This document shows, in pieces, positions 1 through 7,986 of a stretch of DNA of 64,000 nucleotides (positions are counted from its first letter, which is position 1; each line of letters starts with the position of its first letter). This DNA comes from DATKOF01 sp035524795 (GTDB lineage Bacteria > Pseudomonadota > Gammaproteobacteria > Burkholderiales > SG8-41), in assembly GCA_035524795.1 (NCBI GenBank), contig DATKOF010000012.1, forward strand, positions 124,001 to 188,000, in the 5' to 3' direction. The position numbers and the translations under genes are program-made. The notes beneath the pieces were generated by a model. The model saw only the letters and a list, made by a program, of their open reading frames with translations. It made no database searches and was not told where the DNA came from.

Positions 1-29
1 TCATGAAATTTGACGTCTTTTGCTGCCAT
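1..29 (-). CDS. groL: GroEL chaperonin, N-terminus only (cut by window edge)
   Basis: Only the first nine codons lie in the window, reading MAAKDVKFH, the usual start of the 60-kDa chaperonin GroEL. The ATG is at 29-27 and is preceded by a good ribosome binding site (AGGAGAAATCAC before ATG). It lies 25 bases downstream of groS on the same strand, so the two form the classical groSL operon. GroEL folds cytosolic proteins in an ATP-driven cage capped by GroES. The call rests on the N-terminal peptide and the neighbour. Confidence 0.93.
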
Positions 30-54
30 GTGATTTCTCCTGGTTTGCTGCGGG

Positions 55-342
55 TTACTCAATCACGCCCATGATGTCTTCTTCGCGCATCACGAGCAGT
101 TCTTCGCCTTCAACCTTGACGGTCTGGCCGGAATACTTGCCGAACAGCACACGGTCGCCGACCTTGACGTCGAGTGCCCGGACTTTGCCATCTTCCAGTA
201 ACTTGCCTTTGCCTACCGCCTTGATTTCGCCTTGATCAGGCTTCTCCGCCGCGGAATCCGGGATTACGATGCCGGAAGCGGTTTTGCGTTCTTCCTCCAA
301 CCGCTTAACGATTACGCGGTCATGCAGAGGGCGAATCTTCAT
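55..342 (-). CDS. groS: GroES co-chaperonin
   Basis: A complete 95-residue GroES, the lid of the GroEL folding chamber. It starts MKIRPLHDRVIVKRLEEE and has the mobile-loop region around residues 18-35 (KTASGIVIPDSAAEKP), the usual G-x-V-x-A-V-G-x-G segment and the C-terminal YSGQTVKVEGEELLVMREED. Length matches the family. The start is fixed by AAAGGAGAGG seven bases upstream. It is the first gene of groSL. The promoter at 413-441 and the CIRCE operator at 387-413 indicate HrcA-type heat-shock control. Confidence 0.98.
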   Translation of the reverse strand: MKIRPLHDRVIVKRLEEERKTASGIVIPDSAAEKPDQGEIKAVGKGKLLEDGKVRALDVKVGDRVLFGKYSGQTVKVEGEELLVMREEDIMGVIE

Positions 343-386
343 GGTTACCTCTCCTTTTGATCAATCTGACATAACAGCCAAAACAC

Positions 387-413
387 TTGGCACTCTTTGA
401 TACTGATTGCCAA
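387..413 (-). promoter_or_regulatory. CIRCE element (HrcA operator) of groSL
   Basis: Plus strand reads TTGGCACTC, nine bases, then GATTGCCAA. The consensus is TTAGCACTC-N9-GAGTGCTAA, so one base differs in the left arm and two in the right. The arms pair with each other at eight of nine positions. It lies between the groS promoter -10 box and the gene, where HrcA would block transcription. The hrcA gene itself is not in the window. Confidence 0.85.
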
Positions 414-441
414 TAATAGTAGACAATATGAATTATTTCAA
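413..441 (-). promoter_or_regulatory. sigma70-like promoter of groSL
   Basis: On the minus strand TTGAAA (441-436), 17 bases, then TATTAT (418-413). Both boxes are close to consensus and spacing is optimal. The predicted start of transcription falls inside the CIRCE element. Confidence 0.75.
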
Positions 442-675
442 TATCATGCAATGAAAATTCATAAGTGAGTGTGCGCTCGCATTTAAAAATGTGTCGGCGG
501 ATAAATAAGTTAGGGCGGATGCCTGAGCCTTCAAATAATTGGCAATGTCCGGCTTGTCAGCACGGCGGCGGAGAACGCGATCCGGAAAGATCCGGACGTT
601 GGGTGAGCCTAATAAATGCGGAGTGCTACACTTGAGCGACCCACCTATGCGACCCCGCCGCCGATAAGCAAAAGT
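442..675. other. Intergenic region between the groSL promoter and bioA
   Basis: No gene was recognised here. The only visible structure is an 8-bp direct repeat GATCCGGA at 579-586 and 589-596, of unknown meaning. A convincing bioA promoter was not found. Confidence 0.4.
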
Positions 676-2007
676 ATGGACTCCAGCAATGCCTCGCTGC
701 TGATGCGTAGCGTCAATGCAGTGTGGCACCCCTGCACCCAGATGAAGCAGCATGAAACGCTGCCTTTGGTGCCGATCGCGCGCGGCGAAGGGGTGTGGTT
801 GTACGACTTTGACGGGCGCAGCTACATCGATGCGATCAGCTCATGGTGGGTAAACCTGTTCGGACACTGCAACCCGCGTATCAACGCCGCACTGAACTCC
901 CAGCTCGGAACGCTCGAGCACGCGATGCTCGCAGGCTTTACTCATGTGCCCGTGATCGAATTATCCGAACGCCTGAGCGCATTGACCGGGAGCCGGCTTG
1001 GCCACTGTTTCTACGCCAGCGACGGTGCATCTGCAGTCGAAATCGCGCTCAAAATGAGTTTCCATTTTTGGCGCAACAGCGGTCAGCCGCAAAAAAGCGG
1101 CTTCGTGAGCCTTGCCCACAGCTATCATGGTGAAACTCTGGGTGCGCTGGCGGTCACCGATGTATCGTTGTTCAAAGACGCGTACGCGCCGCTGCTGATG
1201 CGCAGCACTCAGGTGGTAAATCCCGACTGGCGAAACGCCGAACCGGGCGAATCGCCGCGTGCTTACGCCGAGCGTTGCGCGGCGGCGCTCGAAAATCATC
1301 TTCAGCGGCATCATGCCGAAACCGCGGCATTGATCATCGAACCGCTGGTACAGGGTGCAACCGGCATGGCAATGTATGATGCCGAATACCTGCGCCGCGC
1401 GCGCAAGCTGTGCGACCAGTATCAAGTACATTTGATCGCTGATGAAGTCATGACCGGCTGCGGCCGCACCGGCACCTTCTTCGCGCACGAGCAGGCCGCC
1501 ATCACGCCCGATTTTCTGTGCCTGTCCAAGGGAATCACCGGCGGCTACTTGCCGTTGTCAACAGTAATGACCACCGACGCCGTCTACGCCGCGTTTTACG
1601 ACGATGACGTCGCGCGGGGATTCCTCCACTCGCACTCCTACACCGGCAATGCGCTGGCGTGTTGCGCCGCGCTTGCGACACTGGATATATTCATGGAGGA
1701 TGATGCACTCGAATCCAACCGCGTCAAGGCCGCGTTGATCGATCGTTTGCTCGCGCCACTCGCACGGCTTCCGCGGATCAACAATCTGCGCAACTGCGGC
1801 ATGATCTGGGCTTTCGATGTTGAAACGCCGGAGCGGGAATTCAGCCGCCGGTTCTATGTGGCGGCACTTGAACGGGGACTGTTGTTGCGCCCTATCGGCA
1901 ATACCGTCTACCTGATGCCGCCTTACGTAATTGCCGAAGACGAAATAAATCTGCTTGTCGGGCGTGTGCTCGCTCTGGCGGAACAATTTGCCACAGACGC
2001 AACATGA
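676..2007 (+). CDS. bioA: Adenosylmethionine-8-amino-7-oxononanoate aminotransferase
   Basis: BioA uses S-adenosylmethionine as amino donor to convert 7-keto-8-aminopelargonate to 7,8-diaminopelargonate in biotin synthesis. About 443 residues from ATG 676. An in-frame ATG at 616 would add 20 residues with no family support and no better ribosome binding site. Seen: AVWHPCTQM near the start (BioA signature), SSWWVNLFGH, the class III aminotransferase segment LIADEVMTGCGRTG, and the PLP lysine in LCLSKGITGGYLPLS (about Lys285). It overlaps the next gene by four bases (ATGA). No other bio gene is nearby. Confidence 0.95.
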   Translation: MDSSNASLLMRSVNAVWHPCTQMKQHETLPLVPIARGEGVWLYDFDGRSYIDAISSWWVNLFGHCNPRINAALNSQLGTLEHAMLAGFTHVPVIELSERLSALTGSRLGHCFYASDGASAVEIALKMSFHFWRNSGQPQKSGFVSLAHSYHGETLGALAVTDVSLFKDAYAPLLMRSTQVVNPDWRNAEPGESPRAYAERCAAALENHLQRHHAETAALIIEPLVQGATGMAMYDAEYLRRARKLCDQYQVHLIADEVMTGCGRTGTFFAHEQAAITPDFLCLSKGITGGYLPLSTVMTTDAVYAAFYDDDVARGFLHSHSYTGNALACCAALATLDIFMEDDALESNRVKAALIDRLLAPLARLPRINNLRNCGMIWAFDVETPEREFSRRFYVAALERGLLLRPIGNTVYLMPPYVIAEDEINLLVGRVLALAEQFATDAT

Positions 2008-3401
2008 GGCTCACCTTTTTAGGCGCGGCCGGGGAGGTCACCGGCTCCTGCTATTTGGTGGATACCGGCGCTGTGCGTTTCATCGTCGACTGCGGCATGT
2101 TTCAGGGTGGCCACGAGGCCGACGCCAGGAATCGGGCCCCGTTCGGGTTTGACCCGCGGTCGCTTGATTTCGTGCTTCTCACACATGCGCACATCGATCA
2201 TTCCGGATTGTTGCCACGGCTGGTCGCAGCGGGCTTTGCCGGTCCCATATTCACAACGCACGCGACGGCCGATCTGTTGCGTGTGATGCTGCTCGACTCG
2301 GCGCACATACAGGAAAAGGAGGCTGAATGGCATCGCCGATCCGCCTCGCATGACAAGCACGAATCAGGGTTTTCGGAGCCGTTGTATACCACGCGGGATG
2401 TCGAAGTGTCTCTCGGGAAAATACGCGACATCGGTTATGAAACCATGATCACGCCCGGGCGCGGCGTGCGCTGCCGCTTTCGCGATGCGGGACATATTCT
2501 GGGCGCCGCAATCATCGAAACATGGGTGGAAGAAAATGGGCAAACACGCAAAATCGTGTTCTCTGGCGATATCGGGCAGGGCAAGCCGCTGCTGCCGGAG
2601 CCGGCTGCGATTGAAGACGCCGACATCGTGCTTGTCGAATCCACCTATGGCAACCGTCTGCATAGATCCCTGCCGGACACGATCAAGGAACTGACCCATG
2701 CGATCAACGATACACTGGTGCACAAACGCGGCAACGTGATCGTTCCGGCATTTGCGGTCGGGCGAACCCAGGATCTGCTTTATCTGCTCGGCGACCTCCG
2801 TCTTCGCAATGCGGTGCCGGATCTGCATATATACGTCGATTCGCCGCTTGCGACGCAGGCCACCGAAATCATGCTTCGTCATCGTGCCTTGCTGGCGCCG
2901 CATACGCGTGATGTGCTTACTGCGATGCTGGCGGGAAACGGCCGGCCGCATGTGACATTTGTCGAAAGCGTCGAGGAATCGATCGCGCTAAACCGGATTC
3001 GTGGCGGCGCATTGATCATTTCGGCAAGCGGCATGTGCGAAGGCGGTCGCATCAAGCATCATCTCACGCACAATCTCGGGCGCAGGGAATGCACGATAAT
3101 CTTCGCCGGATTCCAGGCGCAAGGAACCCTTGGCCGCCGCATCGTCGACCATGCTTCGCAGGTGCGCATCTTCGGGGAGGAAATTCCCGTTCGCGCCGAT
3201 GTCTATACCATAGGCGGACTTTCCGCACATGCCGACCAGAACTGGCTGCTCGCATGGCTGCGGCATTTCCGAAAACCGCCACGACAGATCTTCATCGTCC
3301 ACGGCGAAGCTGACGCCGCGCGGATATTCCGCGACACGGTACAGATACAGCTGGGCTGGAATGCGGTAGTGCCGGCCGCGCATTCGACCGTAGCCCTCTG
3401 A
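2004..3401 (+). CDS. MBL-fold / beta-CASP RNA-processing-type hydrolase
   Basis: A 465-residue metallo-beta-lactamase fold protein of the beta-CASP group (CPSF73/Ysh1-like, bacterial RNase-like). Seen: metal motif THAHIDHSG (His61, His63, Asp65, His66), FRDAGHILGAA (further metal His), FSGDIGQ (metal Asp), the beta-CASP region with VESTYGNR, and the C-terminal ISASGMCEGGRI and GGLSAHADQ motifs. The family acts on RNA 3' ends or as a nuclease; the substrate here is unknown. The start ATG overlaps the bioA stop, so the genes are probably co-transcribed. Confidence 0.88.
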   Translation: MRLTFLGAAGEVTGSCYLVDTGAVRFIVDCGMFQGGHEADARNRAPFGFDPRSLDFVLLTHAHIDHSGLLPRLVAAGFAGPIFTTHATADLLRVMLLDSAHIQEKEAEWHRRSASHDKHESGFSEPLYTTRDVEVSLGKIRDIGYETMITPGRGVRCRFRDAGHILGAAIIETWVEENGQTRKIVFSGDIGQGKPLLPEPAAIEDADIVLVESTYGNRLHRSLPDTIKELTHAINDTLVHKRGNVIVPAFAVGRTQDLLYLLGDLRLRNAVPDLHIYVDSPLATQATEIMLRHRALLAPHTRDVLTAMLAGNGRPHVTFVESVEESIALNRIRGGALIISASGMCEGGRIKHHLTHNLGRRECTIIFAGFQAQGTLGRRIVDHASQVRIFGEEIPVRADVYTIGGLSAHADQNWLLAWLRHFRKPPRQIFIVHGEADAARIFRDTVQIQLGWNAVVPAAHSTVAL

Positions 3402-3402
3402 C

Positions 3403-4836
3403 ATGCGTAAACGACTCTGGCCAAAAATAATCGCCGCCTGCCTGTGGTGTTATGCAGTCGCCGGGACAGCCCAAGATCTTGCCGAACTGCCACCGCCCGT
3501 GGCAACGGCGCTGGCGCAAGCCGGTATCCCCCCGGCCAGCATCGGCCTTTATGTCCGGGACGTGGAGTCCGACCGACCCCTGTTGATGATGAATGCGGAT
3601 CGGCCGCTTAACCCCGCATCGGCCATGAAACTGGTGACAACCTACGCCGCTCTTTCCCTGCTCGGACCCGCTTACACCTGGAAAACGGAAATTTATTCGA
3701 ACACTCCCCCGCGCAATGGGGTGGTAAAAGGCGACCTGATCATCAAGGGGTACGGGGATCCGCAACTCACGCTGGAGGAATTCTGGCTGATGTTGAGCGA
3801 ACTCCGTCAGCGCGGAGTGCGCAGGATCCGAGGCGATCTTGTGCTCGACCATAGCTATTTTCAGCCCGCCGCAAGCGATCCCGCACGCTTCGACAATGAA
3901 CCGGCCCGGCCCTATAACACCTTGCCCGATGCAATACTCGTCAATTACAAAGCAGTCCGACTGGAATTCATCCCGAATCCGGAACGAGGCTCATTGACCC
4001 TGTTGACTGCACCGTCGTTGCCGCAAGTCAGGGTACGCAGTCACATCGTGCTCGACAACGAACCCTGCGGTGATTGGGCAAAGCGGCTTACCCACGAAAC
4101 CGCCGACGATGGGACACATGCGGATTTGGTGCTGGGCGGCAATTATTCGTTGGCATGCGGGGAGCAGGAACGCGAATACAGCGTGCTGGATCATGAACAT
4201 TATGTCCACGCCCTGTTCACTCTGCTCTGGCGCGAACTCGGTGGATCGTTCAACGGCGGCGTACATGAGGGAAGCGTGCCCCAGGGGGCCCAACCGCTTG
4301 TCGTGCATCAGTCCCGGCCGCTCGCCGAAATCGTCAGGGCCATCAACAAATTCAGCAACAATGTGATGGCTCGCCAACTATTTCTGACACTGGGTGCGGC
4401 AGGGGATGCGGGACCGCCCGGCACCGAAACCGATGCGACAGACGTGATTCAAAAATGGCTGGCAGGAAGAGGATTGATATTCCCGGAATTGGTCCTGGAA
4501 AACGGCTCGGGGTTATCGCGCAGTAGCCAGATCAGCGCCAAAGACCTCGGTCGATTATTGCTTGACGCTTACCGCAGCCCGTTGATGCCGGAATTGACGG
4601 CGTCTCTGCCCATAGTCGCAGTCGACGGCACCATGCGAAAACGCCTTGTGGACACCAGCGTGGCGGGGCAGGCCCACATCAAAACCGGCCTTCTCGACAA
4701 CGCAAGATCCATTGCCGGTTATTTGTCCGATGCTCAAGGGCATCATCTTGTTGTTGTTTTTATGGTCAATGATCCCAAGGCCGGTGCCGTTCAATCTGCG
4801 CAGGATGCCCTGCTGGAATGGCTATATAAAAAATAA
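3403..4836 (+). CDS. dacB: D-alanyl-D-alanine carboxypeptidase/endopeptidase (PBP4)
   Basis: A 477-residue class C low-molecular-weight penicillin-binding protein of the peptidase S13 family, which trims D-Ala and cleaves peptidoglycan cross-links in the periplasm. Seen: N-terminal signal peptide (positive start, hydrophobic stretch, ends near AGTAQ), active-site SAMK (Ser73, Lys76), SNN (Ser318) and KTG (427-429), in the order and spacing of PBP4. It starts one base after the stop of the beta-CASP gene. Confidence 0.95.
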   Translation: MRKRLWPKIIAACLWCYAVAGTAQDLAELPPPVATALAQAGIPPASIGLYVRDVESDRPLLMMNADRPLNPASAMKLVTTYAALSLLGPAYTWKTEIYSNTPPRNGVVKGDLIIKGYGDPQLTLEEFWLMLSELRQRGVRRIRGDLVLDHSYFQPAASDPARFDNEPARPYNTLPDAILVNYKAVRLEFIPNPERGSLTLLTAPSLPQVRVRSHIVLDNEPCGDWAKRLTHETADDGTHADLVLGGNYSLACGEQEREYSVLDHEHYVHALFTLLWRELGGSFNGGVHEGSVPQGAQPLVVHQSRPLAEIVRAINKFSNNVMARQLFLTLGAAGDAGPPGTETDATDVIQKWLAGRGLIFPELVLENGSGLSRSSQISAKDLGRLLLDAYRSPLMPELTASLPIVAVDGTMRKRLVDTSVAGQAHIKTGLLDNARSIAGYLSDAQGHHLVVVFMVNDPKAGAVQSAQDALLEWLYKK

Positions 4837-4912
4837 ACGAACAAAATCAATCTATTAAAGTAAAAAGCCCCCATGATATATATGTTTTTCCCATTTACAG
4901 CATAATCTTATA

Positions 4913-4940
4913 TTGACAAGTTAATGTTTTTCTTTAAACT
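4913..4940 (+). promoter_or_regulatory. Putative promoter of the first outer-membrane protein gene
   Basis: TTGACA (4913-4918), 16 bases, TAAACT (4935-4940), in an AT-rich gap 63 bases before the ATG at 5003. The -35 is consensus and the -10 matches four of six positions. Confidence 0.55.
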
Positions 4941-5002
4941 CTTCCTTGATTGCTGGGCTATCTGTCGAACGCGATGGAAAATTAGGGAAGGTAACTAACT
5001 GT

Positions 5003-5641
5003 ATGAAGACCAAGAAACTATTTATGGTTCTTGCCGCAGCATCGGCGGCCTGGGTTCCGGCCATTCCGTCAGCCCATGCGGATGACAAGAACAATTTTTA
5101 TGTGGTGGGCAGCATCGGGCATTCCAACATCTCTGCGGATGTCACTTCAATTGACGCGCTGAATCTGCGCAACGGGTTCATGGCGTCAGCTTCTACCGTC
5201 AATACCAACGATACCGGCTATAAAGGACAACTCGGTTACCGCTTCGGCAATTTCGCGATCGAAGGCGGCTACACTGATTTGGGAAGAAGCAGTTTCACCA
5301 GCCTGACTGATCTCGGCACGTTCACCGGAAATTTCAGGGCCAAGCTGATCAACCTCGACCTCGTCGGCTATATTCCCCTCAGTACAAATTTTTCTCTGCT
5401 CGGCCGTCTCGGCGGCTACAATTGGCAGTCCGAATCCAATGTGCCCATGCCTTCCGGAACCACGTCAGAAATCGACGACCGCGGGTGGAACGTGAAATTC
5501 GGCGCCGGGATGCAGTACGATTTTAATGACTACTTCGGCCTGCGCGCCGATTTCGAGCGATACAACGGGGTCGGCAACAGCAATACCGTCGGCGATCCCA
5601 AGGTCAACCTGTATTCAGCTGGCGCGGTACTAAAGTTCTAA
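5003..5641 (+). CDS. Outer-membrane beta-barrel protein (OmpA-like / OMP_b-brl type)
   Basis: 212 residues from ATG 5003, chosen because it opens a clear signal peptide (MKTKKLF, hydrophobic core, cleavage after SAHA at about residue 26) behind an AGGGAAGG ribosome binding site. An upstream frame extension has no signal. The mature part has alternating aromatic/Gly strands (FYVVGSIGHS, YKGQLGYRFGNFAIEGGYTD, FSLLGRLGGYNW) and ends in aromatic-x-Phe (AVLKF), the usual C-terminal beta signal. This suggests an eight-stranded barrel without a peptidoglycan-binding domain. Specific function unknown. The next gene is a paralogue. Confidence 0.85.
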   Translation: MKTKKLFMVLAAASAAWVPAIPSAHADDKNNFYVVGSIGHSNISADVTSIDALNLRNGFMASASTVNTNDTGYKGQLGYRFGNFAIEGGYTDLGRSSFTSLTDLGTFTGNFRAKLINLDLVGYIPLSTNFSLLGRLGGYNWQSESNVPMPSGTTSEIDDRGWNVKFGAGMQYDFNDYFGLRADFERYNGVGNSNTVGDPKVNLYSAGAVLKF

Positions 5642-5665
5642 CCAAAAAACCGCGCCTTTGTCTCT

Positions 5666-5693
5666 ATAGCCGGGTCGCCCCCGGCTATTTTTT
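5666..5693 (+). terminator. Rho-independent terminator
   Basis: ATAGCCGGG (5666-5674), 5-base loop, CCCGGCTAT (5680-5688), followed by a run of T to 5693. It lies 25 bases after the first beta-barrel gene and separates it from the second. Confidence 0.9.
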
Positions 5694-5708
5694 GCCTTAT
5701 ATAGGCTT

Positions 5709-5737
5709 TTGACACAGTTCCGGCCTTATGCTGTAAT
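5709..5737 (+). promoter_or_regulatory. Strong sigma70-like promoter of the second beta-barrel gene
   Basis: TTGACA (5709-5714), 17 bases, TGTAAT (5732-5737): consensus -35 and five of six at -10 with ideal spacing. The start codon is 65 bases downstream. Confidence 0.8.
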
Positions 5738-5802
5738 AAAATCTGATTTGTGTCGCATAAAAGCCGAAAAATATCGGCCTTAATCCAAACCAAGGGGAAA
5801 AT

Positions 5803-6477
5803 ATGAAAAAAATTGCTGCTTCAGTTATCGGTAGCTGTTTGCTTGCGGGCGCTGCGACTGCATTTGCCGATGGCGGACCGGCCATGAACCAAAAATGCGG
5901 CTGCTGGTACGTGGGAGCTGGTATTGGATATTCCCGGGTGAGCATTGATGACATTGCGCCGATCGCAGGCACGACATTTACGCAGTCGAAGGACGAAAGC
6001 GATACCGGCTGGAAAATCTTCGCCGGCTATCATTTCAATCCGAATTTTGCAGTTGAGGCTGGATACGTTGATCTGGGCAAATTCAATCAAACTGCCAACT
6101 TTACTGCCCCGACGACGCTCACTGTTTCGGAAGATATTGAGGCTTCCGGACCTTTTGTTGATTTGATCGGGGTTTTGCCGGTGAACGATAGTTTCTCAGT
6201 TTACGCCAGAGGCGGCGCAATTTACGCATCGAGCAAAACGACCGTCAACATTTCCGGCGCCAGCCCGGCGCTCGCTGCAGCGCTTGCGGCAGCGGGAGCC
6301 ACTTCCGACAGCAGCGATGACGTCAGGGGAGAAGCCGGCTTGGGGGCTCAATTCGATTTCAACCGCAATTTTGGCGTACGCGGGGAATGGGAGCGCTATT
6401 TCAGCCTGGGAACCAATAACAGCGGGAAAGGGGATGTGGATCTTTTCTCCGTCAACCTGATTTACACATTCTTTTAA
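5803..6477 (+). CDS. Outer-membrane beta-barrel protein, OmpW/OmpA-like
   Basis: 224 residues with a signal peptide (MKKIAASVIGS, cleavage after ATAFA at about residue 22) and a mature barrel of alternating strands (CWYVGAGIGYSRVSIDD, GWKIFAGYHFNPNFAVEAGY, GVRGEWERYFSLG) ending in a terminal Phe (LIYTFF). The family is surface-exposed; its cargo or ligand cannot be told. AAGGGGAA precedes the ATG. It resembles the preceding gene in layout (FAIEGGYTDLG versus FAVEAGYVDLG; a second-half strand with ERY), suggesting an old tandem duplication. It has its own promoter and terminator. Confidence 0.85.
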   Translation: MKKIAASVIGSCLLAGAATAFADGGPAMNQKCGCWYVGAGIGYSRVSIDDIAPIAGTTFTQSKDESDTGWKIFAGYHFNPNFAVEAGYVDLGKFNQTANFTAPTTLTVSEDIEASGPFVDLIGVLPVNDSFSVYARGGAIYASSKTTVNISGASPALAAALAAAGATSDSSDDVRGEAGLGAQFDFNRNFGVRGEWERYFSLGTNNSGKGDVDLFSVNLIYTFF

Positions 6478-6496
6478 GCAGCGCAGATCGAACTTC

Positions 6497-6525
6497 AAAA
6501 AGCCCGGCCATGCCGGGCTTTTTTT
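6497..6525 (+). terminator. Rho-independent terminator, probably bidirectional
   Basis: AAAAAGCCCGGC (6497-6508), CAT loop, GCCGGGCTTTTT (6512-6523) plus more T. It lies between the second beta-barrel gene and the convergent ubiA, with A/T runs on both sides, so it can serve both strands. Confidence 0.92.
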
Positions 6526-6535
6526 CCGGCCGGAT

Positions 6536-7420
6536 TCAGCGAGTAATAAATGGCGGCATCTGCGCCAGGAGAGCAAACAGAATGCCGCCATAAATCACCG
6601 CGCCGATTAGATCATTGTTGAGAAACGCCCGAAAGCACCCATCGCGCTGGCGGCCACGGATCAGAAGAAACTGGTAATAAACCAGCAGCGCCGCAGCAAT
6701 CAGGCCGGCGAAATAAAACACGCCGAGGTGGGCGCGCCAGCCGACCCCCGCCATCGTCAGCAAAAACAGGGCATGGCACGTCATCACGCCGAGCACATCA
6801 AAACGACCGAACAGGATTGCCGATGACTTGAGTCCCAGCTTGATGTCGTCGTCGCGATCGACCATTGCGTACTCGGTATCGTACGCGATCGCCCAGAACA
6901 TGTTGGCGATCAGCACTGCCCACGCCACCGGTGGAACGGCGCCCTGATGCGCGGCGAATGCCATCGGAATCCCGAAGCCGAACGCGACTCCTAGCCAGGC
7001 CTGAGGCAGCCAGAAGAAGCGCTTCAGAAACGGGTAAATCACCGCCAACAGAAACGCAATCAAAGACAGCTCAACCGTCAGGCGGTTGAGCTGGAGCACG
7101 AGCAAAAACGCCAACAGCATCAACACGCTGGCCAATGACAGCGCTTCCCATGTCGGGACCAGTTTCGACGCGAGCGGACGGTCTTTGGTGCGTTCCACAT
7201 GCAGATCAAAATCCCGGTCGGCAACATCATTGACGATGCACCCTGCCGAACGCATCAACACCACACCAAGGACGAAAATCACGACAACTGCGGGATGAGG
7301 AAATCCGTACGACGACAGCCACAGCCCCCACAGCGTCGGCCATAACAGCAGCAATATCCCGATCGGCCTGTCGAGCCGCATCAGCTTCTCGTAAACGTTG
7401 AGCCGTTCGGTCAGGGTCAT
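6536..7420 (-). CDS. ubiA: 4-hydroxybenzoate polyprenyltransferase
   Basis: UbiA attaches the polyprenyl tail to 4-hydroxybenzoate in ubiquinone synthesis, in the inner membrane. About 294 residues from ATG 7420; the frame is open further upstream, but residues before MTLTERLNVYEKLMRLDRP have no family match. Seen: first Asp-rich motif NDVADRDFD, second motif DTEYAMVDRDDD, LDRPIGILLLLWPTLWGL at the N-terminus, and about eight hydrophobic segments. The start overlaps the ubiC stop (ATGA), so substrate synthesis and prenylation are translationally coupled. Confidence 0.96.
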   Translation of the reverse strand: MTLTERLNVYEKLMRLDRPIGILLLLWPTLWGLWLSSYGFPHPAVVVIFVLGVVLMRSAGCIVNDVADRDFDLHVERTKDRPLASKLVPTWEALSLASVLMLLAFLLVLQLNRLTVELSLIAFLLAVIYPFLKRFFWLPQAWLGVAFGFGIPMAFAAHQGAVPPVAWAVLIANMFWAIAYDTEYAMVDRDDDIKLGLKSSAILFGRFDVLGVMTCHALFLLTMAGVGWRAHLGVFYFAGLIAAALLVYYQFLLIRGRQRDGCFRAFLNNDLIGAVIYGGILFALLAQMPPFITR

Positions 7421-7962
7421 GGCGCAAGATCCAGCACTGCTGGCAGGAATACTTCCGTCACCAATAGTCGCGCGCCACGAGATACGAACAGCGACCGGCG
7501 CGCCCATAACGCGGCAGCAGGGCGGTCTAGCAGATTGTCTACGTCTACGCAGCGATACAGCGCATTGCCGCTCCGCAGTCGCCGGAAATGCAACCGATGG
7601 CGATCGATGTTCGGGTCAGCGAACAGCGCCGCGCCGAGAGGGCGTTGCCCCAGCCCGGCCACCATGCGCCATGGCCCGCGCAACCCCCGACGCGCCAGCA
7701 CCGAGTGCGCAAACACCACGGGGCGGCCGTCGCATTCGAGCGCCACTTCGCGCACCATGCAGCGCATTCCACCCCGCAAAGCTATCATGCGGCGTTCATC
7801 GCGCAGCGGCGACGAATAAGACTGCCGCAGCAGTCTCACCTCGAAATGACCGCAGCGGCGACCGAGGCGCGCGGTCAGCGAGCCGCGGTCGATCAGCCAG
7901 TGCCGCAGCTTGGCATCCGGGCATAGCGCGCGCGGACACCAAGTGTCGGATACTTTCACCAT
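7417..7962 (-). CDS. ubiC: Chorismate lyase
   Basis: Cleaves chorismate to 4-hydroxybenzoate and pyruvate, the first step of ubiquinone synthesis. About 181 residues from ATG 7962 (a TTG at 7971 is also possible). Family signals: WLIDRGSLTARL near residue 25, CMVREVALECDGRPVVFAHSV in the middle, and RPLGAALFADP then LWARRSLFVSRGARLLVTEVFLP at the C-terminus, with the invariant active-site Arg and Glu. It sits between recG and ubiA, the usual betaproteobacterial arrangement. Confidence 0.93.
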   Translation of the reverse strand: MVKVSDTWCPRALCPDAKLRHWLIDRGSLTARLGRRCGHFEVRLLRQSYSSPLRDERRMIALRGGMRCMVREVALECDGRPVVFAHSVLARRGLRGPWRMVAGLGQRPLGAALFADPNIDRHRLHFRRLRSGNALYRCVDVDNLLDRPAAALWARRSLFVSRGARLLVTEVFLPAVLDLAP

Positions 7963-7986
7963 CGGATTCAAGGCCTGAATTATCGC

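Noticed and set aside
579..596. Two GATCCGGA repeats upstream of bioA as an operator
   Set aside because: Short direct repeat with no match to a BirA-type site and no promoter nearby.
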